A stretch of 35,634 nucleotides of DNA from an uncultured Oscillospiraceae bacterium (GCA_910585735.1 CAJUEU010000001.1:1-35634), one strand, 5' to 3'; positions 1 through 7,697 are shown, numbered from the stretch's first letter. The notes: generated by a model from the sequence alone, not told the origin. A program made the numbers and translations.

Positions 1-50
1 CCACGCGACCAGCTTGGAAGGCTGGGATTCTACCATTGAACTACACCCGC
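1..50 (-). tRNA. tRNA-Gly (anticodon TCC), 3' part cut off by window edge
   Basis: Read on the minus strand, the sequence begins GCGGGTGTAGTTCAATGGTA, a standard tRNA-Gly acceptor/D-arm start. It continues through an anticodon arm whose loop reads CTTCCAA, giving anticodon TCC. About 50 nt are present; the variable loop, T-arm and CCA end lie left of position 1. A sigma-A-like promoter sits just upstream at 82-111. Confidence 0.95.
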
Positions 51-81
51 ATGGAGCCAACAGGAAAATGTCAGCCAAAGT

Positions 82-111
82 ATAATAGCATACTGCCCCC
101 ATGCTTGTCAA
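82..111 (-). promoter_or_regulatory. Promoter of tRNA-Gly
   Basis: On the minus strand TTGACA (111-106) is followed after 18 nt by TATTAT (87-82), about 30 nt upstream of the tRNA 5' end. It lies between the tRNA and the terminator of the micropeptide operon, so the tRNA seems to be transcribed independently. Confidence 0.6.
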
Positions 112-152
112 TCCCTAATTTTAAGTTCCTGAAAGAAAATGATCGTTCGAAC

Positions 153-187
153 AAAAAAAAGGATGGCCCCCAATTTAGGGGCCATCC
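153..187 (-). terminator. Intrinsic terminator of the micropeptide operon
   Basis: A perfect 10-bp stem, GGATGGCCCC / GGGGCCATCC (161-170 and 178-187), has a 7-nt loop. On the minus strand it is followed by a run of eight T (160-153). It lies 13 nt past the stop of the second micropeptide. Five T on the plus side (188-192) make it potentially bidirectional. Confidence 0.9.
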
Positions 188-200
188 TTTTTGCATATGC

Positions 201-284
201 TTAGTGCTCCATAGCGAAAGCCACAATGATGGCGTCCAGGCTACGGGGAGCAATGCGCTCGAAAAGCTTCAGAATAAACTTCAA
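201..284 (-). CDS. Micropeptide B (27 residues), tandem paralogue of micropeptide A
   Basis: An uncatalogued small ORF of 27 codons starting TTG. It has an excellent ribosome site (AAAGGAGG with 8 nt to the start) and is followed directly by an intrinsic terminator. The N-terminus, MKFILKLFERIAP, can form a cationic amphipathic helix; the C-terminus is VAFAMEH. Aligned without gaps to micropeptide A, about 12 of 27 positions are identical (Met, Lys, the KLF triplet, Pro13, Leu16-Asp17, the VAF triplet and the terminal His). Most remaining differences are conservative. The leader matches that of A too (AGGTGTTTCCC versus AGGTGATTCCC). There is no cysteine and no signal-peptide cleavage site. 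The function is unknown; membrane-active, signalling or antitoxin-type roles are only possibilities. That it is translated is inferred from the ribosome site, the paralogy and the terminator. Confidence 0.72.
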   Translation of the reverse strand: MKFILKLFERIAPRSLDAIIVAFAMEH

Positions 285-331
285 GGGAAACACCTCCTTT
301 TCAAAATAGTCACAGTTATCTGTTTGTGTGA

Positions 332-418
332 TCAATGATCAATCGTGAAGGCGACAAAGCGCTGATCCAGGGTCTGGGGTGTGACTGTGCGGAAAAGCTT
401 GACAAGCCACTTCATCAT
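332..418 (-). CDS. Micropeptide A (28 residues), first gene of a two-peptide operon
   Basis: This ORF has 28 codons and begins ATG ATG. AAAGGAGGTGATTCCC lies upstream, with 8 nt between GGAGG and the first ATG; the second ATG would give exactly 27 residues, the same as micropeptide B. It starts MMKWLVKLFRTVTP and ends VAFTIDH. The N-terminal half is amphipathic and cationic, and a Pro separates it from a C-terminal half carrying Leu-Asp and a terminal His. The gap to micropeptide B is 47 nt and holds no terminator, so the two are probably cotranscribed. Upstream lies an AT-rich divergent promoter region with a 12-bp perfect palindrome shared with the AraC-family gene. I recognise no known family. 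The shared residues between A and B suggest purifying selection at the protein level. Confidence 0.72.
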   Translation of the reverse strand: MMKWLVKLFRTVTPQTLDQRFVAFTIDH

Positions 419-474
419 GGGAATCACCTCCTTTGTAAATCTTGAGGAAGTTATACCCCCTTTTTTGAAAAAAG

Positions 475-503
475 TATATCATAATTATTTGAATTATGAT
501 ATA
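475..503. promoter_or_regulatory. Perfect 12-bp inverted repeat between micropeptide operon and AraC gene (putative operator)
   Basis: The arms TATATCATAATT (475-486) and AATTATGATATA (492-503) are exact reverse complements with a 5-nt spacer. The repeat sits 57 nt upstream of micropeptide A and 33 nt upstream of the AraC-family start. It overlaps the regulator's predicted -35 element. Its position between divergent genes fits an operator for the adjacent regulator or a shared switch. That is inference; AraC proteins often bind direct rather than inverted repeats. Confidence 0.55.
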
Positions 504-516
504 ATAATTCTATAAT
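489..516 (+). promoter_or_regulatory. Predicted promoter of the AraC-family gene
   Basis: TTGAAT (489-494), 16 nt, then TATAAT (511-516), 20 nt before the ATG. A second TATAAT lies at 500-505. The -35 falls inside the inverted repeat, so the regulator may be autoregulated. I could not resolve a convincing minus-strand promoter for the peptides in the same AT-rich stretch. Confidence 0.5.
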
Positions 517-536
517 ATGGGATAGGAGGCCAAAAT

Positions 537-1280
537 ATGGCAGAGAGAGACACACGAATTACAATGAACGATGTGGGATACCAGGGGTATCTGAACCGGG
601 AGAAGGATTTTTCTCACCACCCCTATGACAAGGATATGATGCAGTACGAGCTTATGCGGGCGGGGGACCCCAAGGCGGTGGAGGTAGCCCGGGAGATGAT
701 GAAGCCGGAGGGACTGGGTCATCTCTCGGACGACCCGCTGCGGAACGCGAAATACCTATTTGTCTGCGGCGCTACCTTAGCCTGCCGGTATGCTATCACC
801 GGCGGTATGCCCGGCGAAAAGGCCTATAACGCCAGCGACCTTTATATCCAGAGGATGGATAAATGCCAGACGGTTCAGGAGGTGAAGGACCTTCAGCTGG
901 ATATGATGACCTTTTATACCAACTACATGGCGAAACTGGACAAAAGCCGTGCCTTTTCCAAGCCGGTGGTCATGTGCTTGGATTATATTTATGACCATCT
1001 CAACCAGACCATCCGGGTAGAGGAGCTGGCCAGGGAGGTAGGGAAGAGCCCCAGCTACCTTTCCACCTTATTCAAAAAAGAAATGGGGGTGAGTATCTCG
1101 GCTTACATCACAGGCCGCCGGGTCAAGGCGGCTTGTAACATGCTCCAGTTTTCCGGCTATTCTTACGCTGAGATCGCGGATGAGCTGGCCTTTTCCTCCC
1201 AAAGCCACTTTACAAAAGTGTTTAAGGAGCATACAGGGTATACGCCCAAAGCCTATCGGGCCGCCTTCTTCAGAAGGTGA
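537..1280 (+). CDS. AraC-family transcriptional regulator
   Basis: The protein has 247 residues. The C-terminal ~100 (about 150-247) are a typical AraC double helix-turn-helix: IRVEELAREVGKSPSYLSTL (first HTH), then GYSYAEIADELAFSSQSHFT and the family signature FKEHTGYTPKAYR. The N-terminal ~140 residues match no sensing domain that I recognise, so the inducer is unknown. The start is set by AGGAGG at 524-529, 7 nt before ATG 537. The gene stands alone on the plus strand, divergent from the two micropeptides across a palindrome, so those peptides are its most likely target or ligand source (inference). The downstream ddl gene has its own promoter. Confidence 0.9.
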   Translation: MAERDTRITMNDVGYQGYLNREKDFSHHPYDKDMMQYELMRAGDPKAVEVAREMMKPEGLGHLSDDPLRNAKYLFVCGATLACRYAITGGMPGEKAYNASDLYIQRMDKCQTVQEVKDLQLDMMTFYTNYMAKLDKSRAFSKPVVMCLDYIYDHLNQTIRVEELAREVGKSPSYLSTLFKKEMGVSISAYITGRRVKAACNMLQFSGYSYAEIADELAFSSQSHFTKVFKEHTGYTPKAYRAAFFRR

Positions 1281-1314
1281 ACGTGGGTTTTCAAGCCTTG
1301 TCTTTCTGCAGGAT

Positions 1315-1343
1315 TTGTGGTAAACTATAAAATCAGGCATAAT
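1315..1343 (+). promoter_or_regulatory. Possible promoter of ddl-murF
   Basis: TTGTGG (1315-1320), 17-nt spacer, CATAAT (1338-1343). It lies 33 nt before the preferred ddl start and inside the longer in-frame ORF, which argues against the upstream GTG start. Confidence 0.4.
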
Positions 1344-1376
1344 ATGACAGTAAATAAGCTGTGGGAGGGATACCCA

Positions 1377-2429
1377 TTGAAAATCGTGGTATTGGCCGGA
1401 GGCTTGTCCCCGGAGAGGAATGTGTCACTGTCCTCGGGCAGCAAGATCGCCGGCGCGCTGCGGGGGCTGGGGCATCAAGCCGCCTTGGTGGATATGTATT
1501 TTGGTCTTGAGGACTATCCCGGTCTGACGGAAGCGGCGCTTTATGAAGCGGATTTTCCAAAGGGCTGGCAGAAGGTGGACCGGCAGGCCCCCGATCTGGA
1601 GAAGGTAAAAGCCGCCAGGAAATGGGCGGGCAAGGGAGACTTTGGCCCCGGTGTTCTGGAGCTGTGCCGGGAGGCCGACATCGTGTTTCTTGCTCTGCAC
1701 GGACAGTGTGGAGAGGATGGAAAGGTCCAGGCCGCGTTTGACCTCCTTGGGATCCCCTACACCGGCTCAGGGTACCTGGGCTCCGCTATGGCTATGGACA
1801 AGGACCTGACCAAGAAGCTGATCCGGGAGCAGGTGAATACCCCGGCCTGGAGCTTTGCGGCCTATGGGGAGAAGGATGTGGAGCCCCTCGCCGGCAGGAC
1901 GCCGGTGCCGTGCGTGGTCAAGCCGGTGGATTCCGGCTCCTCCATCGGGGTCTCGATCGCTATGGATAAGGAGGAGCTGCGTGCCGCGCTGACTGAGGGG
2001 CTTTGCTACGGCGGCCGGTGCGTATTGGAAACTTACGTCAAAGGCCGGGAGATCCAGGTGGGCATTCTGGACGGAAAGGCGCTGCCCCCCATTGAGATCA
2101 TCCCCAACGAGGGCTTTTACGACTATGAAAACAAATACCAGCCGGGCGCCGCTCTGGAGGTATGTCCCGCTCCGATCACCCCGGAGCAAACAAGAGAGGT
2201 TTCCCAGATGGCGGAAAAGGTCTTTGCCCTTTTGGACCTGGCTGTCTATTCCCGGGCCGACTTCATTTTGGATGGAGAGGGGACCTTTTGGTTCCTGGAG
2301 ATCAACACCCTGCCTGGAATGACCCCAACCAGCCTGATGCCTCAGGAGGCGGCTGCGGCAGGGCTGGATTACTCCGCTCTTTGCCAGCGTATCATAGATT
2401 CTTCCCTGGACAAAAAGAGAAAACAGTGA
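1377..2429 (+). CDS. ddl: D-alanine--D-alanine ligase
   Basis: This ATP-grasp ligase joins two D-alanines for the peptidoglycan stem peptide in the cytoplasm. From the chosen TTG start the protein has 350 residues, the usual size. The N-terminal substrate domain begins KIVVLAGGLSPERNVSLSSG. A KPVDSGSSIGVS nucleotide-binding segment lies near residue 180. The catalytic/metal segment FLEINTLPGMTPTSLMP lies near residue 305. TTG 1377 is preferred over the in-frame GTG at 1317 because GGGAGGG precedes it by 8-9 nt, because Ddl proteins normally begin at this motif, and because the extension overlaps the likely promoter. murF follows 13 nt downstream, so the product and the enzyme that consumes it are made together. 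Confidence 0.96.
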   Translation: MKIVVLAGGLSPERNVSLSSGSKIAGALRGLGHQAALVDMYFGLEDYPGLTEAALYEADFPKGWQKVDRQAPDLEKVKAARKWAGKGDFGPGVLELCREADIVFLALHGQCGEDGKVQAAFDLLGIPYTGSGYLGSAMAMDKDLTKKLIREQVNTPAWSFAAYGEKDVEPLAGRTPVPCVVKPVDSGSSIGVSIAMDKEELRAALTEGLCYGGRCVLETYVKGREIQVGILDGKALPPIEIIPNEGFYDYENKYQPGAALEVCPAPITPEQTREVSQMAEKVFALLDLAVYSRADFILDGEGTFWFLEINTLPGMTPTSLMPQEAAAAGLDYSALCQRIIDSSLDKKRKQ

Positions 2430-2442
2430 GGAGGCGCCGGAT

Positions 2443-3834
2443 ATGGAGGCCCTGACTATAAAAGAGATCATGGAGGCGGTAAACGGCCGTCTTTTGGGAG
2501 AGTTTGACAACCTTGACGCCATGGTGGAAAAGGTGGAGACTGACAGCCGGACCATTTCGGAGGGAGCCCTCTTCCTGCCCCTCAGTGGGGAGCGCTTTGA
2601 CGGCCATGCCTATATCAATGAGGCGTTGGAGGCCGGGGCGGCGGGCTGTCTGACCCAGAGGGAGCGGGAGAGCTACCTGCCGGGAAAATTCTACATCAAG
2701 GTGGATTCCACCAGGCGGGCTCTGCGGGACTTGGCGGTATGGTACCGCCGGCGGTTCCATGTGCCTGTTGTGGCTGTGACGGGCAGCGTGGGAAAGACCA
2801 CCACAAAGGACATGGTTGCCGCCGTGCTCAGCGAGCGCTTTGACGTATTGAAAACCGACGGCAACAAGAATAACGACATAGGTCTGCCCCTGACCCTGCT
2901 GCGGCTGGAGCGCCGTCACCAGATCGCCGTGGTGGAATTGGGCATCAACCACCCTGGGGAGATGGATGACCTGTCTGCCATTGCCCAGCCGGATGTGGTA
3001 TGCATCACTAACATCGGGGATTCTCATATCGAGGCCTTTGGCTGCCGTGAGAACACTCTGGCGGCAAAGGCGGAGATCTTCAACCACGCAAAGGCCGGAG
3101 CCTTGGCAGTCCTCAACGGCGACGACTCCCTGCTTCTGACCCTGAAAGGAAAGACACCGGGGAAGGCTGTGTTCTGCGGCAGAGGAGAGGAGCTGGATTA
3201 CCGGGTGGAGGAGCTGGAAAGCGATTGGCGCAGCCAGATCACCTGCAGAGTGATCACCCCCACGGGGACCTGCCGGATGGATATTCCCGCGCTTGGGGAG
3301 CACATGATTTATCCTACCCTTATGGCCACGGCGGTGGGAGAGTATTTCGGTATGCTGCCCGAAGAGGTGGCTGAGGGAGTTCGGAAGTTTGCTCCTACCA
3401 AGATGCGGATGAACATTTTCTTCCGGGGAGATGATATTACCATTCTGGACGACAGCTATAATGCCAATCCCCAATCTATGCGGGCCGCCATCGAAGTGCT
3501 GGACGGCTACGCGGGCACCTATAAAATTGCTGTTCTGGGGGATATGTTCGAGCTTGGGCCCTTGGCCACGGCGTTGCACGCCGGAGTGGGAGAAGCCCTG
3601 GGAAACAGCCATGTGGACTGTTTGGTGACGGTGGGGGAGCTGGCCAAAAGCATCTATGACGCTGCCCTTTCCTCCCGGGTGCCTGAGTGCTATCACCTTG
3701 AGACCAGGGAGCGGGCCATGCTGACCATCCACGACCTGCTTCGTCCCGGGACCACTGTTCTGGTAAAGGCCTCCCGGGGAATGGAGTTTGAAACCATTAC
3801 CAATTATCTGAAGAGCATCACGGAGGAGGCGTAG
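2443..3834 (+). CDS. murF: UDP-N-acetylmuramoyl-tripeptide--D-alanyl-D-alanine ligase
   Basis: The enzyme adds D-Ala-D-Ala to UDP-MurNAc-tripeptide, the last cytoplasmic step of the muropeptide precursor. It has 463 residues, normal for MurF. The N-terminal domain (about 1-100) includes the DSR motif of Mur ligases. The P-loop VTGSVGKTTTKDMV is at about 110-123. The central domain holds the conserved NNDIGLPLTLL and ELGINHPGEM segments. The C-terminal domain carries DDSYNANPQSMRAAI and GDMFELG. GAGGAGG precedes the ATG. It follows ddl in the same operon. No terminator lies between its stop and the ABC-F gene 117 nt downstream, apart from a small CCGGC/GCCGG hairpin at 3846-3859 without a T-run. 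Confidence 0.97.
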   Translation: MEALTIKEIMEAVNGRLLGEFDNLDAMVEKVETDSRTISEGALFLPLSGERFDGHAYINEALEAGAAGCLTQRERESYLPGKFYIKVDSTRRALRDLAVWYRRRFHVPVVAVTGSVGKTTTKDMVAAVLSERFDVLKTDGNKNNDIGLPLTLLRLERRHQIAVVELGINHPGEMDDLSAIAQPDVVCITNIGDSHIEAFGCRENTLAAKAEIFNHAKAGALAVLNGDDSLLLTLKGKTPGKAVFCGRGEELDYRVEELESDWRSQITCRVITPTGTCRMDIPALGEHMIYPTLMATAVGEYFGMLPEEVAEGVRKFAPTKMRMNIFFRGDDITILDDSYNANPQSMRAAIEVLDGYAGTYKIAVLGDMFELGPLATALHAGVGEALGNSHVDCLVTVGELAKSIYDAALSSRVPECYHLETRERAMLTIHDLLRPGTTVLVKASRGMEFETITNYLKSITEEA

Positions 3835-3951
3835 AAACGCTTTAACCGGCAAGCGCCGGGGATAGCGGTTTATCGTGGTACTCTTTCGCGGGGGCCAATG
3901 CCCACATGGCCCGGTTCCGTATCGACCTTATATTTTTCTGAGGAAACACCT

Positions 3952-5853
3952 ATGATAGACATTCAAGTGACCGATCTCTCCATTGAATTTGAGGTCGGAA
4001 AGAAAATTTTAGATGGGTTGACCTTTCAGGTGGACCAGGGGGAGCGGGTAGGCCTGCTGGGCCGCAACGGGGCTGGCAAGACCACGCTTTTCAAGCTCCT
4101 GACAGGGGAGCTCCGTCCCGATGATGGGGAGGCCCGGACCGCCCCCGGCAAGAGGGTGGGGCTCATCTCCCAGATCCCGGTGTATCCTGAGGGGTATACC
4201 GTTCTGGACGTGCTCCACACCGCCTTTGACCACCTGCGGGCGATGGAAAAGGAACTGACCGAGCTGGCCGAGCGAATGGGGGAGGGAGACCCCGCCGACC
4301 TGCGGCGGTACGATACCCTCACCGTAGCCTTTGAGGCGGGGGGCGGCTATGACACCGAGATCCGGCTGAACAAGGTCTGCAATGGTCTGGATATTCCCAT
4401 CGTCATGCGGGAGCAGCTTTTTACCGAGCTCTCCGGCGGGGAAAAGACCCGGGTGAATCTGGCCCGGCTGCTGCTGAACGACACCGAGATCCTCCTTCTG
4501 GACGAGCCTACCAACCACCTGGACCTCCACGCCACCGAGTGGCTGGAGGACTATCTCTCCCGCTATAAGGGTACCGTTTTGGCCATCTCCCATGACCGCT
4601 GGTTTTTGGATAAGGTGGTCAACCGCTGTGTGGAGATCAAAAACGGAAAGGCCGAGTTTTACACAGGCAATTACAGCTTCTATGTGGAGGAGAAAGAGCG
4701 CCGCTTTCAGGAGCAGCTCAAGCAGTACGAGAAGGAGCAGGCCAAGGTCCAGCAGCTGGAGGAGGCGGCTGCCAAGCTGCGGCTGTGGGCCTTTATGGGC
4801 AACGATAAGCTCTACAAGCGGGCTTTCTCCATGGAGAAGCGTATTGAGAAAATGCAGACTGTGGACAAGCCCACCAAGGAGCGGAAAATGACCATGGGCT
4901 TTGGGGAGAAGGAGTTCCGGGGGGACGAGGTCCTCACCGTAAAGGACCTGTCCATGGCCTTTGGGGACCGGATGCTTTTCTCTGAGGTCAACCTGGAGGT
5001 GACGGGAGGAGAGAGGATCGCCCTGCTGGGGGACAATGGAGCGGGGAAATCCACCTTTGTGAAGCTCCTGCTGGGGGAGCTGGAGCCCACCGCCGGAAAG
5101 CTTCGGTTCGGACCGACTGTAAAGGTTGGATACCTGCCGCAGTTGGTGACCTTTGACCACCCGGAGCGGAACCTGGTGGACACCTTGATATGGGACCTGA
5201 ACTGCACGCCTCAGGAGGCCCGGGACCGTTTGGCGGCCTTCAACTTCCGGGGGGAGGACGTGTTCAAGGAGGTCCGGGACCTGTCCGGCGGCGAGCGGAG
5301 CCGCCTCAAGCTCTGTGAGCTTATGAGCCAGAGGATCAACCTGCTGGTCCTGGACGAGCCAACCAACCACCTGGACGTGGACAGCCGTGACTGGATTGAG
5401 GAGGCCGTTCGGGCTTACGAGGGAAATCTGCTCTTTGTGTCCCATGACCGATACTTCATTAAGGAGTTTGCCCGGCGGGTCTGGATGCTGGAAAATCAGA
5501 AGATCACTGACTTTAAGGGGGACTATCAGGAGTATCTGGCCTATGTGGAGCGGCAGAAGGTATTTGCGAAGGGGACGGTCCCTGCCCCGGCAGCGGAGGA
5601 ACCCAAAAAGGAGAAGCCAAAGCGCCCCGGCGGGGTGAAAGAGCTGGAAAAACAGGTCAAAGCCGCCGAGCTGGCGGTCTCCAAGGCGGAGGAAAAGCAG
5701 TATGAGCTTACTCTCCGGGCTGAGGAGGTGGCTGACAATTATCTGGAGCTTCAACAAATCTATGAGGAGCAGAAGGCTCTGGAGGATGAGATCGCGCACC
5801 TCTACACGGTCTGGGAGACCCTGTCGGCGGAACTGGAGGAGATGAAAGCATGA
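3952..5853 (+). CDS. ABC-F family ATPase (YdiF/Uup-like, ribosome-associated type)
   Basis: This soluble protein has two ABC cassettes and no membrane segments, 633 residues. ABC-F proteins act on the ribosomal E site in translation, and some give antibiotic resistance. Cassette 1 has Walker A GRNGAGKTT (about 36), signature LSGGEKTR and Walker B LLLDEPTNHLD (about 180). The inter-domain linker at about 245-320 is rich in charged coiled coil, as in ABC-F. Cassette 2 has GDNGAGKST (about 360), LSGGERSR and LVLDEPTNHLD (about 466). The C-terminal 70 residues are a predicted coiled coil. ATG 3952 has GAGG with 8-nt spacing; the ORF extends upstream to 3898, but the extension has no ribosome site and no homology. 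The next gene overlaps by 4 nt. Sequence alone cannot separate a housekeeping from a resistance role. Confidence 0.93.
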   Translation: MIDIQVTDLSIEFEVGKKILDGLTFQVDQGERVGLLGRNGAGKTTLFKLLTGELRPDDGEARTAPGKRVGLISQIPVYPEGYTVLDVLHTAFDHLRAMEKELTELAERMGEGDPADLRRYDTLTVAFEAGGGYDTEIRLNKVCNGLDIPIVMREQLFTELSGGEKTRVNLARLLLNDTEILLLDEPTNHLDLHATEWLEDYLSRYKGTVLAISHDRWFLDKVVNRCVEIKNGKAEFYTGNYSFYVEEKERRFQEQLKQYEKEQAKVQQLEEAAAKLRLWAFMGNDKLYKRAFSMEKRIEKMQTVDKPTKERKMTMGFGEKEFRGDEVLTVKDLSMAFGDRMLFSEVNLEVTGGERIALLGDNGAGKSTFVKLLLGELEPTAGKLRFGPTVKVGYLPQLVTFDHPERNLVDTLIWDLNCTPQEARDRLAAFNFRGEDVFKEVRDLSGGERSRLKLCELMSQRINLLVLDEPTNHLDVDSRDWIEEAVRAYEGNLLFVSHDRYFIKEFARRVWMLENQKITDFKGDYQEYLAYVERQKVFAKGTVPAPAAEEPKKEKPKRPGGVKELEKQVKAAELAVSKAEEKQYELTLRAEEVADNYLELQQIYEEQKALEDEIAHLYTVWETLSAELEEMKA

Positions 5854-6518
5854 GCTATCAACCGCAATGGGATGGCCGCAGCGGCTACGGCGGCAAACGA
5901 AGGAAATTTCTGTGGAAACTGCCGCTGATTTTGCTGGGTATGGGACTGCTCCTGTTTGGCGCTCTGGAGGTCTTTATTACCCTACACGATGGGAGCAATA
6001 TTGTGGGGGAGCCCAAGGTCATGGTGATCTTCGGCTGCCAGGTAAAGCCGGACGGCCCGTCCATTCTGCTTCGGGACCGGCTGGATACTGCCCTGGATTA
6101 CCTGGAGGCCCACCCGGATATGACGGTGGTGGTCACCGGGGGCAAGGGAGACGACGAGCATATGTCGGAAGCCCAGTGCATGTACAACTATCTTACTGAG
6201 CACGGAGTGAACGGGGAAAATATCCTCATGGAGGACCAGTCCCGGAGCACTTGGCAAAACGCTAACTATACCCTGGACCTTTTGGCCCGGAATGGGTACG
6301 ACATTGCGGAAGATGTGCTCTTGGTCTCCAGCGGCTTTCACCTGTCCCGCATTGAGATGCTTTGGGACCGGGCCCGCGTTGCGAGACTGTCCAACGAAAC
6401 ATACAATGACCAGTATATTTCTACCCTGGCCGCCCCGGTGAGTCACTTCCCCTCGGCGGTGCAGATGTTCTTCCGGGAGCCGTTGGCCCTGGTGAAATCC
6501 TTTGTCTTTGATCGGTAG
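5850..6518 (+). CDS. DUF218 (YdcF/SanA/ElyC-like) membrane-anchored protein
   Basis: The protein has 222 residues. A basic N-terminus is followed by one transmembrane segment (about 25-48, LILLGMGLLLFGALEVFIT), then an extracytoplasmic DUF218 domain. Recognisable signatures are VMVIFGCQVK, SILLRDRLDTALDYL, VVVTGGKG and the E-x-x-S-x-x-T pattern in EDQSRSTWQNA. The family is linked to envelope functions (SanA and ElyC in enterics), but no reaction is firmly established. The start ATGA overlaps the ABC-F stop, so the two are translationally coupled. The coding region ends at a pair of GC-rich palindromes. Confidence 0.85.
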   Translation: MSYQPQWDGRSGYGGKRRKFLWKLPLILLGMGLLLFGALEVFITLHDGSNIVGEPKVMVIFGCQVKPDGPSILLRDRLDTALDYLEAHPDMTVVVTGGKGDDEHMSEAQCMYNYLTEHGVNGENILMEDQSRSTWQNANYTLDLLARNGYDIAEDVLLVSSGFHLSRIEMLWDRARVARLSNETYNDQYISTLAAPVSHFPSAVQMFFREPLALVKSFVFDR

Positions 6519-6528
6519 AGAGTCCCGC

Positions 6529-6607
6529 GGGCGCACAGTGCGCGCCCTTGCATTGCCGCACATTGCTTTCCACCCCTCGCTTATGTAGGGGCGCACAGTG
6601 TGCGCCC
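6529..6607. repeat. Pair of GC-rich palindromic repeats
   Basis: GGGCGCACAGTGCGCGCCC (6529-6547) and GGGGCGCACAGTGTGCGCCC (6588-6607) are near-identical self-complementary units 40 nt apart, between a DUF218 gene and prfA. Each can fold into a hairpin with no T-run. They resemble dispersed REP-like intergenic elements of this bacterial group, but only these two copies occur here. Confidence 0.6.
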
Positions 6608-6632
6608 GCTTTCCATTGAAAGGAGGCCCGCC

Positions 6633-7697
6633 ATGCTGGATAAGCTGAAAGCCATCGAACAACATTATCAGGAGGTGGAGGCCCGGTTGGCTGAGCCCTC
6701 CACCTATAATGACCCAGCCCTGGCCGCGAAACTGAATAAGGAGCAGCGGGACCTGGAGCCCTTGATGGAGACCTACCGGGCCTACCGCAAGGCCTTTCAG
6801 GATATGGAGGAGGCCCAGGCCCTTTTCTCAGACTCCGACTTGGGCGAAATGGCCCGGGAAGAGTATGCCGAGGCTAAGGCGGCGGTCCCTGCCCTGGAGG
6901 AAAAGCTGAAGTTTCTGCTCCTTCCAAAGGATCCGAATGATGATAAAAATGTCATCGTGGAGATCCGGGCCGGAGTGGGGGGGGAGGAGGCTGCCCTCTT
7001 TGCCCATTCTCTTTTCCGCATGTACTCCATGTACGCCGAGTCCTGCCGCTGGAGCGTGGAAGTGGATTCTGTCAGCTCTACCGAGCTCGGAGGGATAAAG
7101 GAGATATGCTTTACGGTAAACGGCGAGGGAGCTTACAGCCGTCTGAAGTTTGAAAGCGGGGTCCACCGGGTCCAACGGGTCCCCGAGACCGAGTCCGGCG
7201 GGCGGATCCACACCTCCACGGTCACCGTGGCGGTGCTGCCTGAGATGGAGGAGGTGGATGTACAGATCGACCCGGCCGATGTGGAGATGCAGGTTTTTCG
7301 CTCCTCCGGGGCGGGAGGCCAGCACATTAACAAGACCTCCTCCGCTGTGCGGCTCATCCACAAGCCCACCGGCATGGTGGTGGAGTGCCAACAGGAGCGG
7401 AGCCAGTTCCAGAACCGGGAAAAGGCCATGCGTCTGCTGGCCTCCCGGCTCTATGAGGAGGAACGGGAGAAGGTGGAGGGGGCTTACGCTGCCGATCGAA
7501 AAAGTCAGGTGGGCTCCGGCATGCGGAATGAGCGCATCCGTACCTACAACTTTCCCCAGGGCCGCCTCACCGACCACCGGGTGAATCTGACGCTGTACAA
7601 GCTGGACGCTGTGATGAATGGAGATCTGAATGAAGTCATTGACGCTCTGGTCACCGCGGATCAGGCAGAACGGTTGGAAAAGGAGTCGGGGCGTTAA
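6633..7697 (+). CDS. prfA: Peptide chain release factor 1
   Basis: RF1 recognises UAA/UAG in the ribosomal A site and hydrolyses peptidyl-tRNA. It has 354 residues, standard length. The codon-recognition tripeptide is PET (about 184-186, in RVPETESGGRIHTST), of the RF1 P-x-T type, not the SPF of RF2. The catalytic GGQ is at about 228-230 in SGAGGQHINKTSSAVR. ATG 6633 has AAAGGAGG 6 nt upstream; the in-frame GTG at 6600 lies inside the palindromic repeat and is rejected. A short hairpin with T5 follows the stop immediately. I did not find a prmC-like methyltransferase next to it. Confidence 0.97.
   Translation: MLDKLKAIEQHYQEVEARLAEPSTYNDPALAAKLNKEQRDLEPLMETYRAYRKAFQDMEEAQALFSDSDLGEMAREEYAEAKAAVPALEEKLKFLLLPKDPNDDKNVIVEIRAGVGGEEAALFAHSLFRMYSMYAESCRWSVEVDSVSSTELGGIKEICFTVNGEGAYSRLKFESGVHRVQRVPETESGGRIHTSTVTVAVLPEMEEVDVQIDPADVEMQVFRSSGAGGQHINKTSSAVRLIHKPTGMVVECQQERSQFQNREKAMRLLASRLYEEEREKVEGAYAADRKSQVGSGMRNERIRTYNFPQGRLTDHRVNLTLYKLDAVMNGDLNEVIDALVTADQAERLEKESGR

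Noticed and set aside
36..338. 100-codon plus-strand ORF over the micropeptide region
   Set aside because: No ribosome site, runs through a tRNA promoter and terminator, and opposes the two well-supported peptides.
1317..1376. N-terminal extension of Ddl from GTG 1317
   Set aside because: Overlaps a likely promoter and has no ribosome site; TTG 1377 has GGGAGGG and matches family length.
4009..5799. 596-codon antisense ORF opposite the ABC-F gene
   Set aside because: Shadow of a strongly supported ABC-F coding frame; Leu/Val/Gln-rich composition typical of antisense reading, no start signal.
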